Part shown: positions 7,168-14,373 of the stretch, one piece after another | Layout: each line of letters begins with the position of its first letter | How positions within the stretch are numbered: the stretch's first letter is position 1 | Source: Pantoea eucrina | Lineage (GTDB): Bacteria > Pseudomonadota > Gammaproteobacteria > Enterobacterales > Enterobacteriaceae | DNA length: 64,000 nt | Direction of reading: 5' to 3' | Assembly: GCF_001691555.1 (NCBI RefSeq) | Contig: NZ_MAYN01000008.1 | Location: 886,617 to 950,616, forward strand | Program-made: the position numbers and the translations under genes | The notes under the pieces: model-generated | The model's database searches: none | The model's input: the letters and a program-made list of their open reading frames with translations, nothing else | What the model was told of the DNA's origin: nothing

Positions 7168-7229
7168 ATACACTGACCATATGACTGGCAAGGGGAGGTC
7201 AGTGTATTCCGGGCGGAGCCCTTGCCAGT
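7167..7229 (+). other. Interleaved inverted repeats with H-type pseudoknot topology
   Basis: Stem 1 pairs AATACACTGACC (7167-7178) with GGTCAGTGTATT (7197-7208), 12 bp perfect. Stem 2 pairs ACTGGCAAGGG (7184-7194) with CCCTTGCCAGT (7219-7229), 11 bp perfect. The 5' arm of stem 2 sits in the loop of stem 1 and its 3' arm lies outside, so both can form only as a pseudoknot. Loops are 5, 2 and 10 bases. The element ends 15 bases before the ATG of the cassette's first gene, so it could act as an RNA leader or as DNA sites. Confidence 0.7.
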
Positions 7230-7244
7230 ACTGAGAGGTAAGGC

Positions 7245-7634
7245 ATGGAGAGTAGTATGATCACCAGCGTTGGCGCACTGCTTCTCGGCGGTGGTGCAGC
7301 CGCGGTGTTCTGGAAACCATTACTGGCCGGCATAGCAACCATCGTAACCAGCAATCGTGCAGGCGGAGAGATTATCACCAGTTACAAAGAGCAGGTGATG
7401 TTACTGAAAGAGAGTCATGCGCTGATGCGGCAGGAGAACGATGAGTTGCGCATTCGCCACGATCGCAATCTGCGCCGCATCTCTTCACTGGAGACCGATC
7501 TGCGCCTGATAAAAAATGCGCTGGGCATTTTGCTGGCCACAACGGAAACCGATCACAGCGATAAACTTCGCACTCAGATCAATCAACTGATAACCACGCT
7601 TGAGGAGAATCGTGATGGTGCAGATAAACAGTGA
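7245..7634 (+). CDS. Small membrane/coiled-coil protein of repressor-linked cassette
   Basis: This is a 129-residue protein of unknown function. Residues 6-36 form one long or two short hydrophobic segments (GALLLGGGAAAVFWKPLLAG). A long charged heptad-like stretch (about 45-120) then predicts a coiled coil. The layout resembles phage holin-like or membrane-anchored accessory proteins, but no family is recognised. The ATG at 7245 has GAGAGG upstream; an in-frame ATG at 7257 with GGAGAG is an alternative. It is the first gene of a cassette divergent from the CI-like repressor, and the pseudoknot-like repeat ends just before it. Confidence 0.65.
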   Translation: MESSMITSVGALLLGGGAAAVFWKPLLAGIATIVTSNRAGGEIITSYKEQVMLLKESHALMRQENDELRIRHDRNLRRISSLETDLRLIKNALGILLATTETDHSDKLRTQINQLITTLEENRDGADKQ

Positions 7635-7905
7635 ATTTACGATAAGAAACCACCGGCGTCAGCTACTGCTGGGAGGAATGATGCTGCTGTTATCGCTGAT
7701 ATGCATTGGTATGACGGCCATGTTTATCTACGTCAGCAATGAGGCTAACCAGCGCGTCGAAAATATCCGGGAAGAGTACCGGCAAATCTCTGACCGGCGC
7801 GAAGCGCGGGTGGCTGAACTGACGGAGCAGCTGGCAGAACTGCAGCTAAAAATTGACGGAATAGTGGTGCGGGAAAAGGCCAGACCGGCTAAACGCAGCA
7901 GCTAG
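7615..7905 (+). CDS. Small single-pass membrane protein with coiled coil
   Basis: This is a 96-residue protein of unknown function. A basic N-terminus is followed by one membrane helix (about 19-42) and then a charged coiled-coil segment that should face the periplasm by the positive-inside rule. The architecture recalls phage i-spanins (Rz), but it is shorter and no partner o-spanin or endolysin is present. Its ATG lies inside the end of the preceding gene (20-base overlap) behind a GAGGAG site, indicating translational coupling. Confidence 0.65.
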   Translation: MVQINSEFTIRNHRRQLLLGGMMLLLSLICIGMTAMFIYVSNEANQRVENIREEYRQISDRREARVAELTEQLAELQLKIDGIVVREKARPAKRSS

Positions 7906-7921
7906 CAGCAGGGAGGCGCTG

Positions 7922-8407
7922 ATGAGTATTACCAGTCAGATCGCAGTATGGCTACGGCAGCGGCGATCGTTAACCCGGAAGAAGGAGAGTACCATGAGTG
8001 AACAACAGAGCATTAACCCGGCAGCAGCAGCGGAGCCGCACGATGTGTCCCCGCTGGAGAGTTTTGCCAACGAAACGGCACCGGCCAGTTCTGCTGCGCC
8101 GGCGTTAACGGAGGGGAGCGTAGCGGGCGCAGAAGTCACCGCGACAACAGAGGAGAGAGTACCGGCTGATACAGCGGCGCAGCCAGCAGCAGACGATCCG
8201 CTGGCGACAACACCGGCCAGCACGGACGCTGCTCCGGCGGTATTACCGGCCCAAAACGCTGAGGAGAAAACGTCACCGGCCGCAGCGGCACTGGATGCCG
8301 GGGTAAAGGATTTTGTGCAGGCATTTACGTTTGTTGAACATGGCGTGAGCCAGCTGGGGGAAGCAGCCAAAGCGGAACTGATAACGCTGGCGCGAAAATA
8401 CCTCTGA
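7922..8407 (+). CDS. Ala/Pro-rich low-complexity protein, two possible starts
   Basis: This 161-residue protein of unknown function is dominated by an Ala/Pro/Thr/Glu-rich disordered region, with a more ordered helical C-terminus (about 120-161, DFVQAFTFVEHGVSQLGEAA). Two in-frame starts each have a strong ribosome site: ATG 7922 behind GGGAGG, and ATG 7994 behind AAGGAG. The short form lacks a basic N-terminal segment (WLRQRRSLTRKK). Third gene of the cassette, 17 bases after the second. Confidence 0.6.
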   Translation: MSITSQIAVWLRQRRSLTRKKESTMSEQQSINPAAAAEPHDVSPLESFANETAPASSAAPALTEGSVAGAEVTATTEERVPADTAAQPAADDPLATTPASTDAAPAVLPAQNAEEKTSPAAAALDAGVKDFVQAFTFVEHGVSQLGEAAKAELITLARKYL

Positions 8408-8552
8408 TGTACAGCCATCTATACTGACAGGGATGTCAGCTTCAGCCGTTCACAGACTTCCGACTATTCTTAGTGCGGCTTCGCTATTATCGACTATCTT
8501 TAATCACTCAGACGTTATTTTAACTGGCAAAACAAGCAAAAAGGAAAATAGC

Positions 8553-8819
8553 ATGAGCGATTCAGAAGCGATTAAAACCAAACCTGAGTACCTGCGCGAT
8601 GTTACCTCACAGCTTAAAGAGATGCGTCACTATGCGCAAACCAACACTGAAACGCTCTCTGCACACTGGCTGGCGTTTGATGCCGGTGAGTACAAAGACA
8701 AAGAGTACGCAGGACGTTTTGAGCAGCTGATTAATGAGCAGGGTAAACTGCTGGAGAATATTGATCAGACAATTCAGGATTTAGAGATTGCGGTTAACCA
8801 TATTGAGCAGGAGAGCTAA
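8553..8819 (+). CDS. Hypothetical helical protein at the end of the cassette
   Basis: This 88-residue acidic, fully helical soluble protein (YLRDVTSQLKEMRHYAQ and FEQLINEQGKLLENID) has no recognised family. The ATG at 8553 has AAGGA nine bases upstream; the in-frame extension to 8433 lacks a site. A 145-bp gap separates it from the third cassette gene, so it may have its own promoter. It converges on the dinI-like gene 19 bases away. Confidence 0.6.
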   Translation: MSDSEAIKTKPEYLRDVTSQLKEMRHYAQTNTETLSAHWLAFDAGEYKDKEYAGRFEQLINEQGKLLENIDQTIQDLEIAVNHIEQES

Positions 8820-8838
8820 CCGCATACGGCAGGGTGGC

Positions 8839-9078
8839 CTAGTCGGCCACCAGCCACATATCCGCCTCATCGAACATCTCTTCGACAATGCGCGCAACGG
8901 TCGCTTTATCGTTTTTGCTTAAATCGGTTTCGATCCCGTTGCGCTCCATCGGTTTTACCCGTACTTCAGCCTCCGGAAACACACGCTGCACCCGCTTTTC
9001 GAGCTCAGCCTGAATCATTTCGCGCGCGCCGGGCAGGCCTGCGACGTTGCGCTTGTCGTAAATCAGCTCTACAAACAT
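8839..9078 (-). CDS. DinI-family damage-inducible protein
   Basis: This 79-residue protein resembles E. coli DinI: an N-terminal strand (MFVELIYDK), then an amphipathic helix (ELEKRVQRVFP), V.V..M strands, and the acidic C-terminal helix ending in D-x-W-x-x-x-D (DEADMWLVAD). DinI modulates RecA filaments and UmuD processing in the SOS response. The start at 9078 is set by family length; an ATG at 9087 adds three residues. A near-perfect LexA box lies 36 bases upstream. This fits with umuDC at the left edge of the window. Phage-encoded DinI-like proteins are close relatives, so it may be of phage origin like the neighbouring repressor. Confidence 0.87.
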   Translation of the reverse strand: MFVELIYDKRNVAGLPGAREMIQAELEKRVQRVFPEAEVRVKPMERNGIETDLSKNDKATVARIVEEMFDEADMWLVAD

Positions 9079-9114
9079 CAGAACCATCCATCAAATAAGG
9101 TCAGGGCATCATAT

Positions 9115-9134
9115 TACTGTAAATAAAAACAGTA
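9115..9134 (-). promoter_or_regulatory. LexA (SOS) box
   Basis: The element CTGTAAATAAAAACAG, flanked by TA on both sides, keeps the CTGT-N8-ACAG consensus and the AT-rich core. It sits directly upstream of the dinI-like gene, so that gene should be LexA-repressed and SOS-induced. Confidence 0.92.
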
Positions 9135-9212
9135 GCAAGGGGCGCAGGCGGCACAGAAGGGAAAAAAGTGTACGCATCGGTGAATCAGGAAGGGTTGCCT
9201 GAAAAAGCAGGG

Positions 9213-9310
9213 AAAAAAATGAACCTCTGGAAGTGGAAAACCAGCACCACTTCCAGAGGTGGCGCACACGCACCATTCGTTAAGGGACAATCCTTGACGG
9301 TTGTCATGGT
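9213..9310 (-). ncRNA. Candidate structured small RNA
   Basis: Between dinI and the 9388 gene, a minus-strand unit can be read: a promoter (TTGTAC, then TGTATAAG), a 5' stem using ACGCACCAT / ATGGTGCGT (9268-9276 and 9306-9314), and a terminator hairpin of 14 perfect base pairs (9223-9236 and 9247-9260) running into seven U residues (9219-9213). The predicted transcript is about 95-100 bases. A short frame from an internal ATG has no ribosome site and would have to encode the terminator stem, so a non-coding RNA is the better reading. Regulation by a MlrA/BluR-type factor is inferred from the promoter palindromes. Confidence 0.5.
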
Positions 9311-9317
9311 GCGTAAC

Positions 9318-9365
9318 TTATACAAAAATATTCCTTTGTACAACTATATTTTCTCTGTTGTACAA
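9318..9365 (-). promoter_or_regulatory. MlrA/BluR-type operator array and promoter of the candidate sRNA
   Basis: Palindromes TTATACAA (9318-9325), TTGTACAA (9336-9343) and TTGTACAA (9358-9365) have centres 18 and 22 bp apart. The first pair has exactly the 12-base inner spacing reported for the E. coli MlrA site at csgD. On the minus strand it forms TTGTAC, 15 bp, TATAAG with an extended TG. The element matches the AriR-like promoter at 1663-1690 in layout. Confidence 0.6.
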
Positions 9366-9387
9366 CTTTGCTCGCTGCCGTGCAGCG

Positions 9388-9711
9388 CTACAGCTCATTC
9401 TTTATACAAAACTCTTCCCACGTCATACCCAGTGCCTCAGCGTGCGTCTTCAGATAAGCTTCAATCGCCTCTGCGGCGACCGCCTTATCCGGCTCGGCGA
9501 GCTGAATAGAGAACAGAATACCATCCAGTTTTTTCTGGCGGATAAAAGCCGCATAGATACGTTCGGCATGCCAGTCACGCAGTTCACGCAGTGACATATT
9601 CGCCGCGCGAGCGTCGCTTTCGCTCAGCTCATCCAGCGCGGCCTGAAAGGTAGGGTGGGCGGTAAAAAACAGGCTGCGTGCCAGGCTATAGTACTCTTCA
9701 GGGGTTTTCAT
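9388..9711 (-). CDS. Hypothetical protein
   Basis: This 107-residue soluble helical protein of unknown function (PEEYYSLARSLFFTAHPTF, then SLRELRDWHAERIYAAFIRQ) has no signal or membrane segment. The ATG at 9711 is preceded by GGAATAGAGC, a modest site. It stands alone: a 147-bp gap separates it from the divergent yedD, and the candidate sRNA promoter lies right behind its stop. Composition is like that of the neighbouring chromosomal genes. Confidence 0.65.
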   Translation of the reverse strand: MKTPEEYYSLARSLFFTAHPTFQAALDELSESDARAANMSLRELRDWHAERIYAAFIRQKKLDGILFSIQLAEPDKAVAAEAIEAYLKTHAEALGMTWEEFCIKNEL

Positions 9712-9858
9712 GCTCTATTCCGGGTCATTAACTCGGCGCATAGTGTAACGGTAACCTGGCGCGTTGTCAGGCGCGCCGGGTTTTGCTGCAGACCGCTTGC
9801 CTTACGCCTGAGAAAAATTATACCGTAGCCGCCATTAACGCGAGGACAGGGAATCAAA

Positions 9859-10326
9859 ATGAAAAAGTGGATCGTGCTGGCCGCCGTCGCACTCAGCGGG
9901 TGTGCGCAGATTAACAGCTACAGTGATGCGGTTAAAACCCCGGCGCCGGCCGCGCTGCAGGGCAACTGGCAGACCGCCGGGCCGCAGAGCAAGCTGATCA
10001 GCGGCCAGGCGCTGGGCAGCCTGATTATCACCGCCGACGGCGACACGCTGGATTGCCGCCAGTGGCAGCGGGTGATTGCCAAACCGGGCAAGCTGACCCG
10101 CCTGAGCGACAACTGGGTCAACGTCAATCGCCAGTCGCGCGTGATGCCGCTGGTGCTGGAAAACGGTGAATTGCAGTATGATGGTCTGCGCCTGCGTAAA
10201 GTGGAACAGCCCACCGTAGAGTGCCAGCAGGCGCTGGAAGAGGTAGCGAAGCGGCCCGATGAGGCGGTGATTCAGGATATTGAGCCAGAGCTGATGAAAC
10301 CGGTCGCGGCACACACCGCGCAGTAA
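9859..10326 (+). CDS. yedD: YedD-like lipoprotein
   Basis: This 155-residue lipoprotein has a short signal peptide with lipobox LSGC (Cys15) and the family pattern VKTPAP, then GNWQT.GPQ, GSL.IT..GDTLDCRQWQRVIA..GKLT. The mature protein should be anchored by lipid at Cys15. The function is not well known; E. coli YedD likewise lies beside the fliDST genes, which supports orthology. It converges on fliT. Confidence 0.88.
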   Translation: MKKWIVLAAVALSGCAQINSYSDAVKTPAPAALQGNWQTAGPQSKLISGQALGSLIITADGDTLDCRQWQRVIAKPGKLTRLSDNWVNVNRQSRVMPLVLENGELQYDGLRLRKVEQPTVECQQALEEVAKRPDEAVIQDIEPELMKPVAAHTAQ

Positions 10327-10337
10327 CGCAGTAAGAG

Positions 10338-10360
10338 GCCCTCTCCCGGCGGGAGAGGGC
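10338..10360. terminator. Convergent hairpin between yedD and fliT
   Basis: The stem GCCCTCTCCC / GGGAGAGGGC (10 bp) with a 3-base loop lies between the two convergent stops. There is no U tract, so it may be a stabilising hairpin rather than an intrinsic terminator. Confidence 0.5.
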
Positions 10361-10366
10361 AGGCAT

Positions 10367-10720
10367 TCAGCTCTGCGGCAGCCAGACGTCGCCCTGCTGG
10401 CCATAAGCACGCATGACCGACTTCTGTACTGAGGACTGGCTGACCAGCCGCGTCAGCTCATCCATCCGCGCCTGCAGCAGACGCTTCACTTCGCTCTCAT
10501 TGTCCAGAATATGACGCAGGACCGGACGCAGCTGCTCCTGCAGCTGACCTGACGGCGGCGTGGTTTCCGTACTCTGCGCCAGACGCTCCACCGCACTGAC
10601 GTAATCCATTTCGTGAGTAATCAAATCATCCCACTCGCCGCGGCTGGCGTGGCGCAGCATGCCGTGGCTGAGGGTGAGGATCTGCTGATAAGCCAGCATC
10701 AGGTGCGGTGCAGTAGTCAT
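10367..10720 (-). CDS. fliT: Flagellar export chaperone FliT
   Basis: This 117-residue cytoplasmic chaperone of the filament cap FliD also acts as an anti-FlhDC regulator in Salmonella. It is helical throughout with the family-like N-terminus ([19 protein letters not shown]) and usual length of about 120. The ATG at 10720 follows AGGAC; longer in-frame readings run into fliS and are not family-like. Third gene of fliD-fliS-fliT, 25 bases after fliS. Confidence 0.92.
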   Translation of the reverse strand: MTTAPHLMLAYQQILTLSHGMLRHASRGEWDDLITHEMDYVSAVERLAQSTETTPPSGQLQEQLRPVLRHILDNESEVKRLLQARMDELTRLVSQSSVQKSVMRAYGQQGDVWLPQS

Positions 10721-10745
10721 AACATAGCGTCCTAAAGAGTTAAGA

Positions 10746-11126
10746 TTAAGCGACTTCTTTCCAGGCGTCAGCGATATTGCGCAGCAGCGTTTCAACCTCT
10801 TCCAGCGCTGCCACGTCATTGCTGATGTTCGCCTCAACCAGACGGCGGACCATATAGGAGTAAAGGCCGATAAGGTTCAGCGTCAGCTCATCGCCCGACG
10901 CCTCATCCAGACCCTGTTTCAGGCCGGCCTCGATAATATTGATCGCTTTTGAGATGGCGCTGCCTTTACCCGCAATGTTGCCATCCTGCATAAACAGACG
11001 CGCGCGCACCACGGCGCTGACGGCGCCATCAAACAGCAGCGTCATCAGCTGCGGCTGAGTGGCGCTCATTACGGCGCTCTCAACGCCAATTTTTGCATAG
11101 GCCTGCGTGCCATTTGCACCGTACAT
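10746..11126 (-). CDS. fliS: Flagellin chaperone FliS
   Basis: This 126-residue chaperone binds the C-terminus of flagellin in the cytoplasm before export. Family signatures are strong: [34 protein letters not shown] and LYSYMVRRL. The start at 11126 ([10 protein letters not shown]) aligns with E. coli FliS and has AGGAG five bases upstream; the GTG at 11132 is in frame but overlaps the site. It lies 9 bases after fliD. Confidence 0.96.
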   Translation of the reverse strand: MYGANGTQAYAKIGVESAVMSATQPQLMTLLFDGAVSAVVRARLFMQDGNIAGKGSAISKAINIIEAGLKQGLDEASGDELTLNLIGLYSYMVRRLVEANISNDVAALEEVETLLRNIADAWKEVA

Positions 11127-11135
11127 GGTCACTCC

Positions 11136-12557
11136 TTATTTTTTCGAGCTGCTGGTCATGCTGTCAAACTGCTGCGTCAGATAGTCGCTGGTGCTGTTGA
11201 GCTTGCTGACGGCGAGATCCAGCTGGGTAAACTGGGTTTTATAACGCGCAATCTGATCGTTGATGCGCGTGTTCATGTCGTTATATTTCTGCGTCAGCTC
11301 ATTCAGCGTTTTGCTGACGCCATCTTTGGCGGTCTGGATCGGACCTTTGGTGGCGAGCCAGCTGGTAAGGTTTTCAGCGAGGCGCGTGGTGATGCCGGTT
11401 TTTTTGCCGTCACCAATAATCATCTCTTTAATGCCGTCCGGATCTTTCGCCAGCTCGGTTTTCAGCTTGCTGTCATCCAGCGTGAGCTTGCCGGAGGTGG
11501 GATCGGAGGTAATGCCAATCTGCGCCAGCGTTTTATAGGCGGAGCTGCTGGCGGAGTTGGTCAGCAGCCCCTTAATCTGCGTCTGAATGCTGCGCAGGGT
11601 GCTGTCACCGACCAGCGCGCCATTGCTGCTGTCCTGCGCGTCAGCCCCTTTTTCCACCGCGGTGTATTTGGTCAGCGTACTGAACTGATCGAGCAGCGTG
11701 TTATAAGCGTTAACAAAGTTGGTTACCGCAGTGGTGGCTTTTGATGTGTCCTGCGCCACGGTAAGCGTCTGGTTGCCGCTGGTGGTCGCGGTCAGATTCA
11801 GGGTGATCCCTTCCAGCGCGTCGCTGATGCTGTTGCTGCTATTGGTAATCGGAATATTGTTCACGGTGAGCTGCGCATTCTGCGCCGCGACGCTGACGCT
11901 GAGCTTGTTGTTCGCTGCGATATCATTTTCATCAAAGCCGACCACTGCCTGCAGCGTGTCGTCGCCGCTGACGCTGACCGCCGAGACGGCGTTCGCCTCA
12001 CCGGTTTTGGTGGCGGTCAGCGACAGGCGGTACTCGCCTTCGTTGCTCTTAATAATGCTGGCAGAGACGCCGGCGTTCGCTTTATTGATCGCATCGCGCA
12101 TGCCGGTCAGCGAGGTCTGGTCGCTGGTGAGCGCAATATCTTTGCTGCTGCCGTCGGCAAGCTTAATGGTCAGGGTGCGGCTGGCGGCGCTGTCGCCGAG
12201 CGCGCTGCTGTTGCTGCTCTGCGCCGCGGAGGTCAGCGTCTGCGCCTGCGCCAGCTGCGTCACGTTGATACTGTATTTACCTGCCACCACGCTGCCCGAC
12301 GTCGTGGCGCTGAACGCCGTGCTGCTGCTGGTTGCGGTGGTGGCGCTGAAGACATCGGCGCTGTTAAGCGCGCTGTTGGCGGTCTGGAACGCGGTCAGCG
12401 CGCTCGAGAGCGTGCCGTAGGCGCTAAGCTTTGCGGTATAGGCGCTCTGCTGGGTGGTAATCGGCTTTAAGCTCGCTTTTTCTGCAGTAGTTAAGCTATC
12501 GAGAATATCGCCAAGCTGCAGGCCTGAGCCGACGCCGAGGGAAGAGATGCTGGCCAT
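11136..12557 (-). CDS. fliD: Flagellar filament cap protein FliD
   Basis: This 473-residue cap protein (HAP2) is secreted through the flagellum and folds exported flagellin at the tip. The N-terminal conserved segment (ASISSLGVGSGLQLGDILDSL) and the C-terminal coiled-coil segment (LNELTQKYNDMNTRINDQI) are typical; the middle is Ser/Thr/Ala-rich and variable. The ATG at 12557 has AAGGAC upstream, ruling out the 14-residue extension. A consensus sigma-28 promoter lies 43 bases upstream, making fliDST a class 3 operon. Confidence 0.96.
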   Translation of the reverse strand: MASISSLGVGSGLQLGDILDSLTTAEKASLKPITTQQSAYTAKLSAYGTLSSALTAFQTANSALNSADVFSATTATSSSTAFSATTSGSVVAGKYSINVTQLAQAQTLTSAAQSSNSSALGDSAASRTLTIKLADGSSKDIALTSDQTSLTGMRDAINKANAGVSASIIKSNEGEYRLSLTATKTGEANAVSAVSVSGDDTLQAVVGFDENDIAANNKLSVSVAAQNAQLTVNNIPITNSSNSISDALEGITLNLTATTSGNQTLTVAQDTSKATTAVTNFVNAYNTLLDQFSTLTKYTAVEKGADAQDSSNGALVGDSTLRSIQTQIKGLLTNSASSSAYKTLAQIGITSDPTSGKLTLDDSKLKTELAKDPDGIKEMIIGDGKKTGITTRLAENLTSWLATKGPIQTAKDGVSKTLNELTQKYNDMNTRINDQIARYKTQFTQLDLAVSKLNSTSDYLTQQFDSMTSSSKK

Positions 12558-12599
12558 GTAGTGTCCTTTTCCTGTCGCTGCAAAGAGTGAATAGCGCAA

Positions 12600-12626
12600 T
12601 TATCGGCGTCAACGCGGCAAAGTTTA
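12600..12626 (-). promoter_or_regulatory. Sigma-28 (FliA) promoter of fliDST
   Basis: On the minus strand it reads TAAA, 15 bases, GCCGATAA, an exact match to the FliA consensus. It lies upstream of fliD and opposite to the fliC promoter. Confidence 0.93.
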
Positions 12627-12789
12627 GAATTAATAACCGGTGAGTGATAAACGGAATAGAGGGGCGTAAAGGAGGTAATTCGGACGGTAAAAAAAAGGTT
12701 AAGCGGGGCTAAAGAAGCGCAAGCGGGTGGCGATAACCAGAAGCATGGCAGGTGAAGCGAAAAAAATTCACCCGGTCCTAAAAAAAATC

Positions 12790-12816
12790 TAAAGGTTGTT
12801 CAGGGGCAGACGATAA
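12790..12816 (+). promoter_or_regulatory. Sigma-28 (FliA) promoter of fliC
   Basis: It reads TAAA, 15 bases, GACGATAA: one mismatch to the FliA consensus. It is 79 bases before the fliC start, giving a leader of about 70 bases. Confidence 0.92.
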
Positions 12817-12894
12817 CAACTTTGACGGCGATGAAGCCGACGGGTTGAAGCCCACACCTTAACCGAAAGACTTGATTAAACAGGAAACTTTATC

Positions 12895-14220
12895 ATGGCC
12901 CAGGTCATTAACACTAACAGCCTCTCGCTGATCACTCAGAACAACATCAACAAAAACCAGTCTGCTCTCTCTACCTCTATGGAGCGTCTGTCATCTGGTC
13001 TGCGTATCAATAGCGCGAAAGATGACGCGGCAGGCCAGGCTATCGCTAACCGTTTCACGTCTAACATCAAAGGCCTGACTCAGGCAGCCCGTAACGCCAA
13101 CGACGGTATCTCAGCTGCGCAGACCACTGAAGGCGCGCTGTCTGAAATCAACAACAACTTACAGCGTGTACGTGAACTGACCGTACAGGCGCAGAACGGC
13201 ACCAACTCAAACTCAGACCTCTCTTCAATCCAGGACGAAATCAAATCCCGTCTGGGCGAAATTGACCGCGTATCTGGTCAGACCCAGTTCAACGGCGTAA
13301 ACGTGCTGGCGAAAGATGGCAGCATGAAGATTCAGGTTGGCGCGAACGATGGCGAAACTATCTCTATCGACCTGAAAAAAATCGACTCATCCACTCTGGG
13401 CCTGAGCGGTTTCTCTGTATCAAACAACAAGCTGGAAACAAGTGCACCAATCACTCAGATCCCAAGCGGTAATGGTGCACCAATCGCAGTGAAGATGGAT
13501 GCTTCAGTAGCAACTGACCTGGGTGTAACTGATGCCAGCGCGCTCACCCTGCGCAACGTCACTAAAGAGGGCGCAGCGACTTCAACATACGTTGTACAGA
13601 ATGGTGATAAGAGCTATGCGGCTTCTGTTGCTCAGGACGGTACCGTTAAGCTGAACAAAGCTGACGTCACTTATAATGACAAAGCGAACGGCGTTGCCGA
13701 CGCTACTCAGACCGGCAGCCTGGTACAGGTTGGTGCTGATAAAGATGGTAACGCGGTTGGTTTCGTTACCGTGCAGGGCAAAAACTTTGCCGCAACCGGT
13801 TCACTGGTAAACGCTAACGGTGCAGATAACACTGAAGATGCTACCAAAGTCACTATTGATGGTGGTACTGGTAACCAGGCTAAAATCGAGCTGAGCCAGA
13901 ACGGAACAACTGCGGCAACGGCTGAATTCGCCGGTGCGGCAAGCAACGATCCGCTGGCGCTGCTGGACAAAGCTATCTCATCTGTAGATAAATTCCGTTC
14001 AAGCCTGGGTGCGGTGCAGAACCGTCTGAACTCTGCTATCACCAACCTGAACAACACCACTACTAACCTGACCTCAGCTCAGTCCCGTATCCAGGATGCG
14101 GACTACGCAACTGAAGTGTCAAACATGTCTAAAGCGCAGATCGTTCAGCAGGCGGGTAACTCCGTGCTGGGCAAAGCGAACCAGGTTCCACAGCAGGTTC
14201 TCTCTCTGCTGCAGGGCTAA
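12895..14220 (+). CDS. fliC: Flagellin
   Basis: This 441-residue filament protein has the conserved D0/D1 N-terminus (MAQVINTNSLSLITQNNINK) and C-terminus (TEVSNMSKAQIVQQAGN, then VPQQVLSLLQG), with a variable surface-exposed middle (about 180-350) rich in Thr, Ala, Asp and Asn. It lacks cysteine. The start follows AGGAAAC. It is divergent from fliDST and is followed by a strong terminator. Codon use in the conserved parts is typical of a highly expressed gene. The variable domain would define the H antigen. Confidence 0.98.
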   Translation: MAQVINTNSLSLITQNNINKNQSALSTSMERLSSGLRINSAKDDAAGQAIANRFTSNIKGLTQAARNANDGISAAQTTEGALSEINNNLQRVRELTVQAQNGTNSNSDLSSIQDEIKSRLGEIDRVSGQTQFNGVNVLAKDGSMKIQVGANDGETISIDLKKIDSSTLGLSGFSVSNNKLETSAPITQIPSGNGAPIAVKMDASVATDLGVTDASALTLRNVTKEGAATSTYVVQNGDKSYAASVAQDGTVKLNKADVTYNDKANGVADATQTGSLVQVGADKDGNAVGFVTVQGKNFAATGSLVNANGADNTEDATKVTIDGGTGNQAKIELSQNGTTAATAEFAGAASNDPLALLDKAISSVDKFRSSLGAVQNRLNSAITNLNNTTTNLTSAQSRIQDADYATEVSNMSKAQIVQQAGNSVLGKANQVPQQVLSLLQG

Positions 14221-14240
14221 TCGCTCACCGCGTAAGCGTC

Positions 14241-14269
14241 AAAACCCCGCTCCGGCGGGGTTTTTTTTT
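14241..14269 (+). terminator. Rho-independent terminator of fliC
   Basis: The stem AAAACCCCGC / GCGGGGTTTT with a 4-base loop (TCCG) is followed by T residues to 14269. Confidence 0.95.
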
Positions 14270-14373
14270 GCGTATAAAACCGCAGCTGTCTGCTACAGCC
14301 TGCCGCCGCGCGGCCGATAATCTGTTACAGAACCATTCCGCTATAGGTCACGTTTTCCACTCAGGGAGGGGCG

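Noticed and set aside
8834..8852. Terminator hairpin between the cassette and dinI
   Set aside because: The stem GTGGCC/GGCCAC lies largely in the dinI coding end and has no T tract on either strand.
9222..9308. Short minus-strand ORF inside the candidate sRNA
   Set aside because: It lacks a ribosome site and would have to encode both arms of the terminator hairpin.
6162..9711. Complete prophage
   Set aside because: Only a repressor, a dinI-like gene and small proteins are present; no integrase, capsid, tail or lysis genes and no att duplication.
11719..12420. 233-codon plus-strand frame opposite fliD
   Set aside because: It is antisense to a certain gene, hydrophobic only because of the Ser/Ala codons of FliD, and has no ribosome site.
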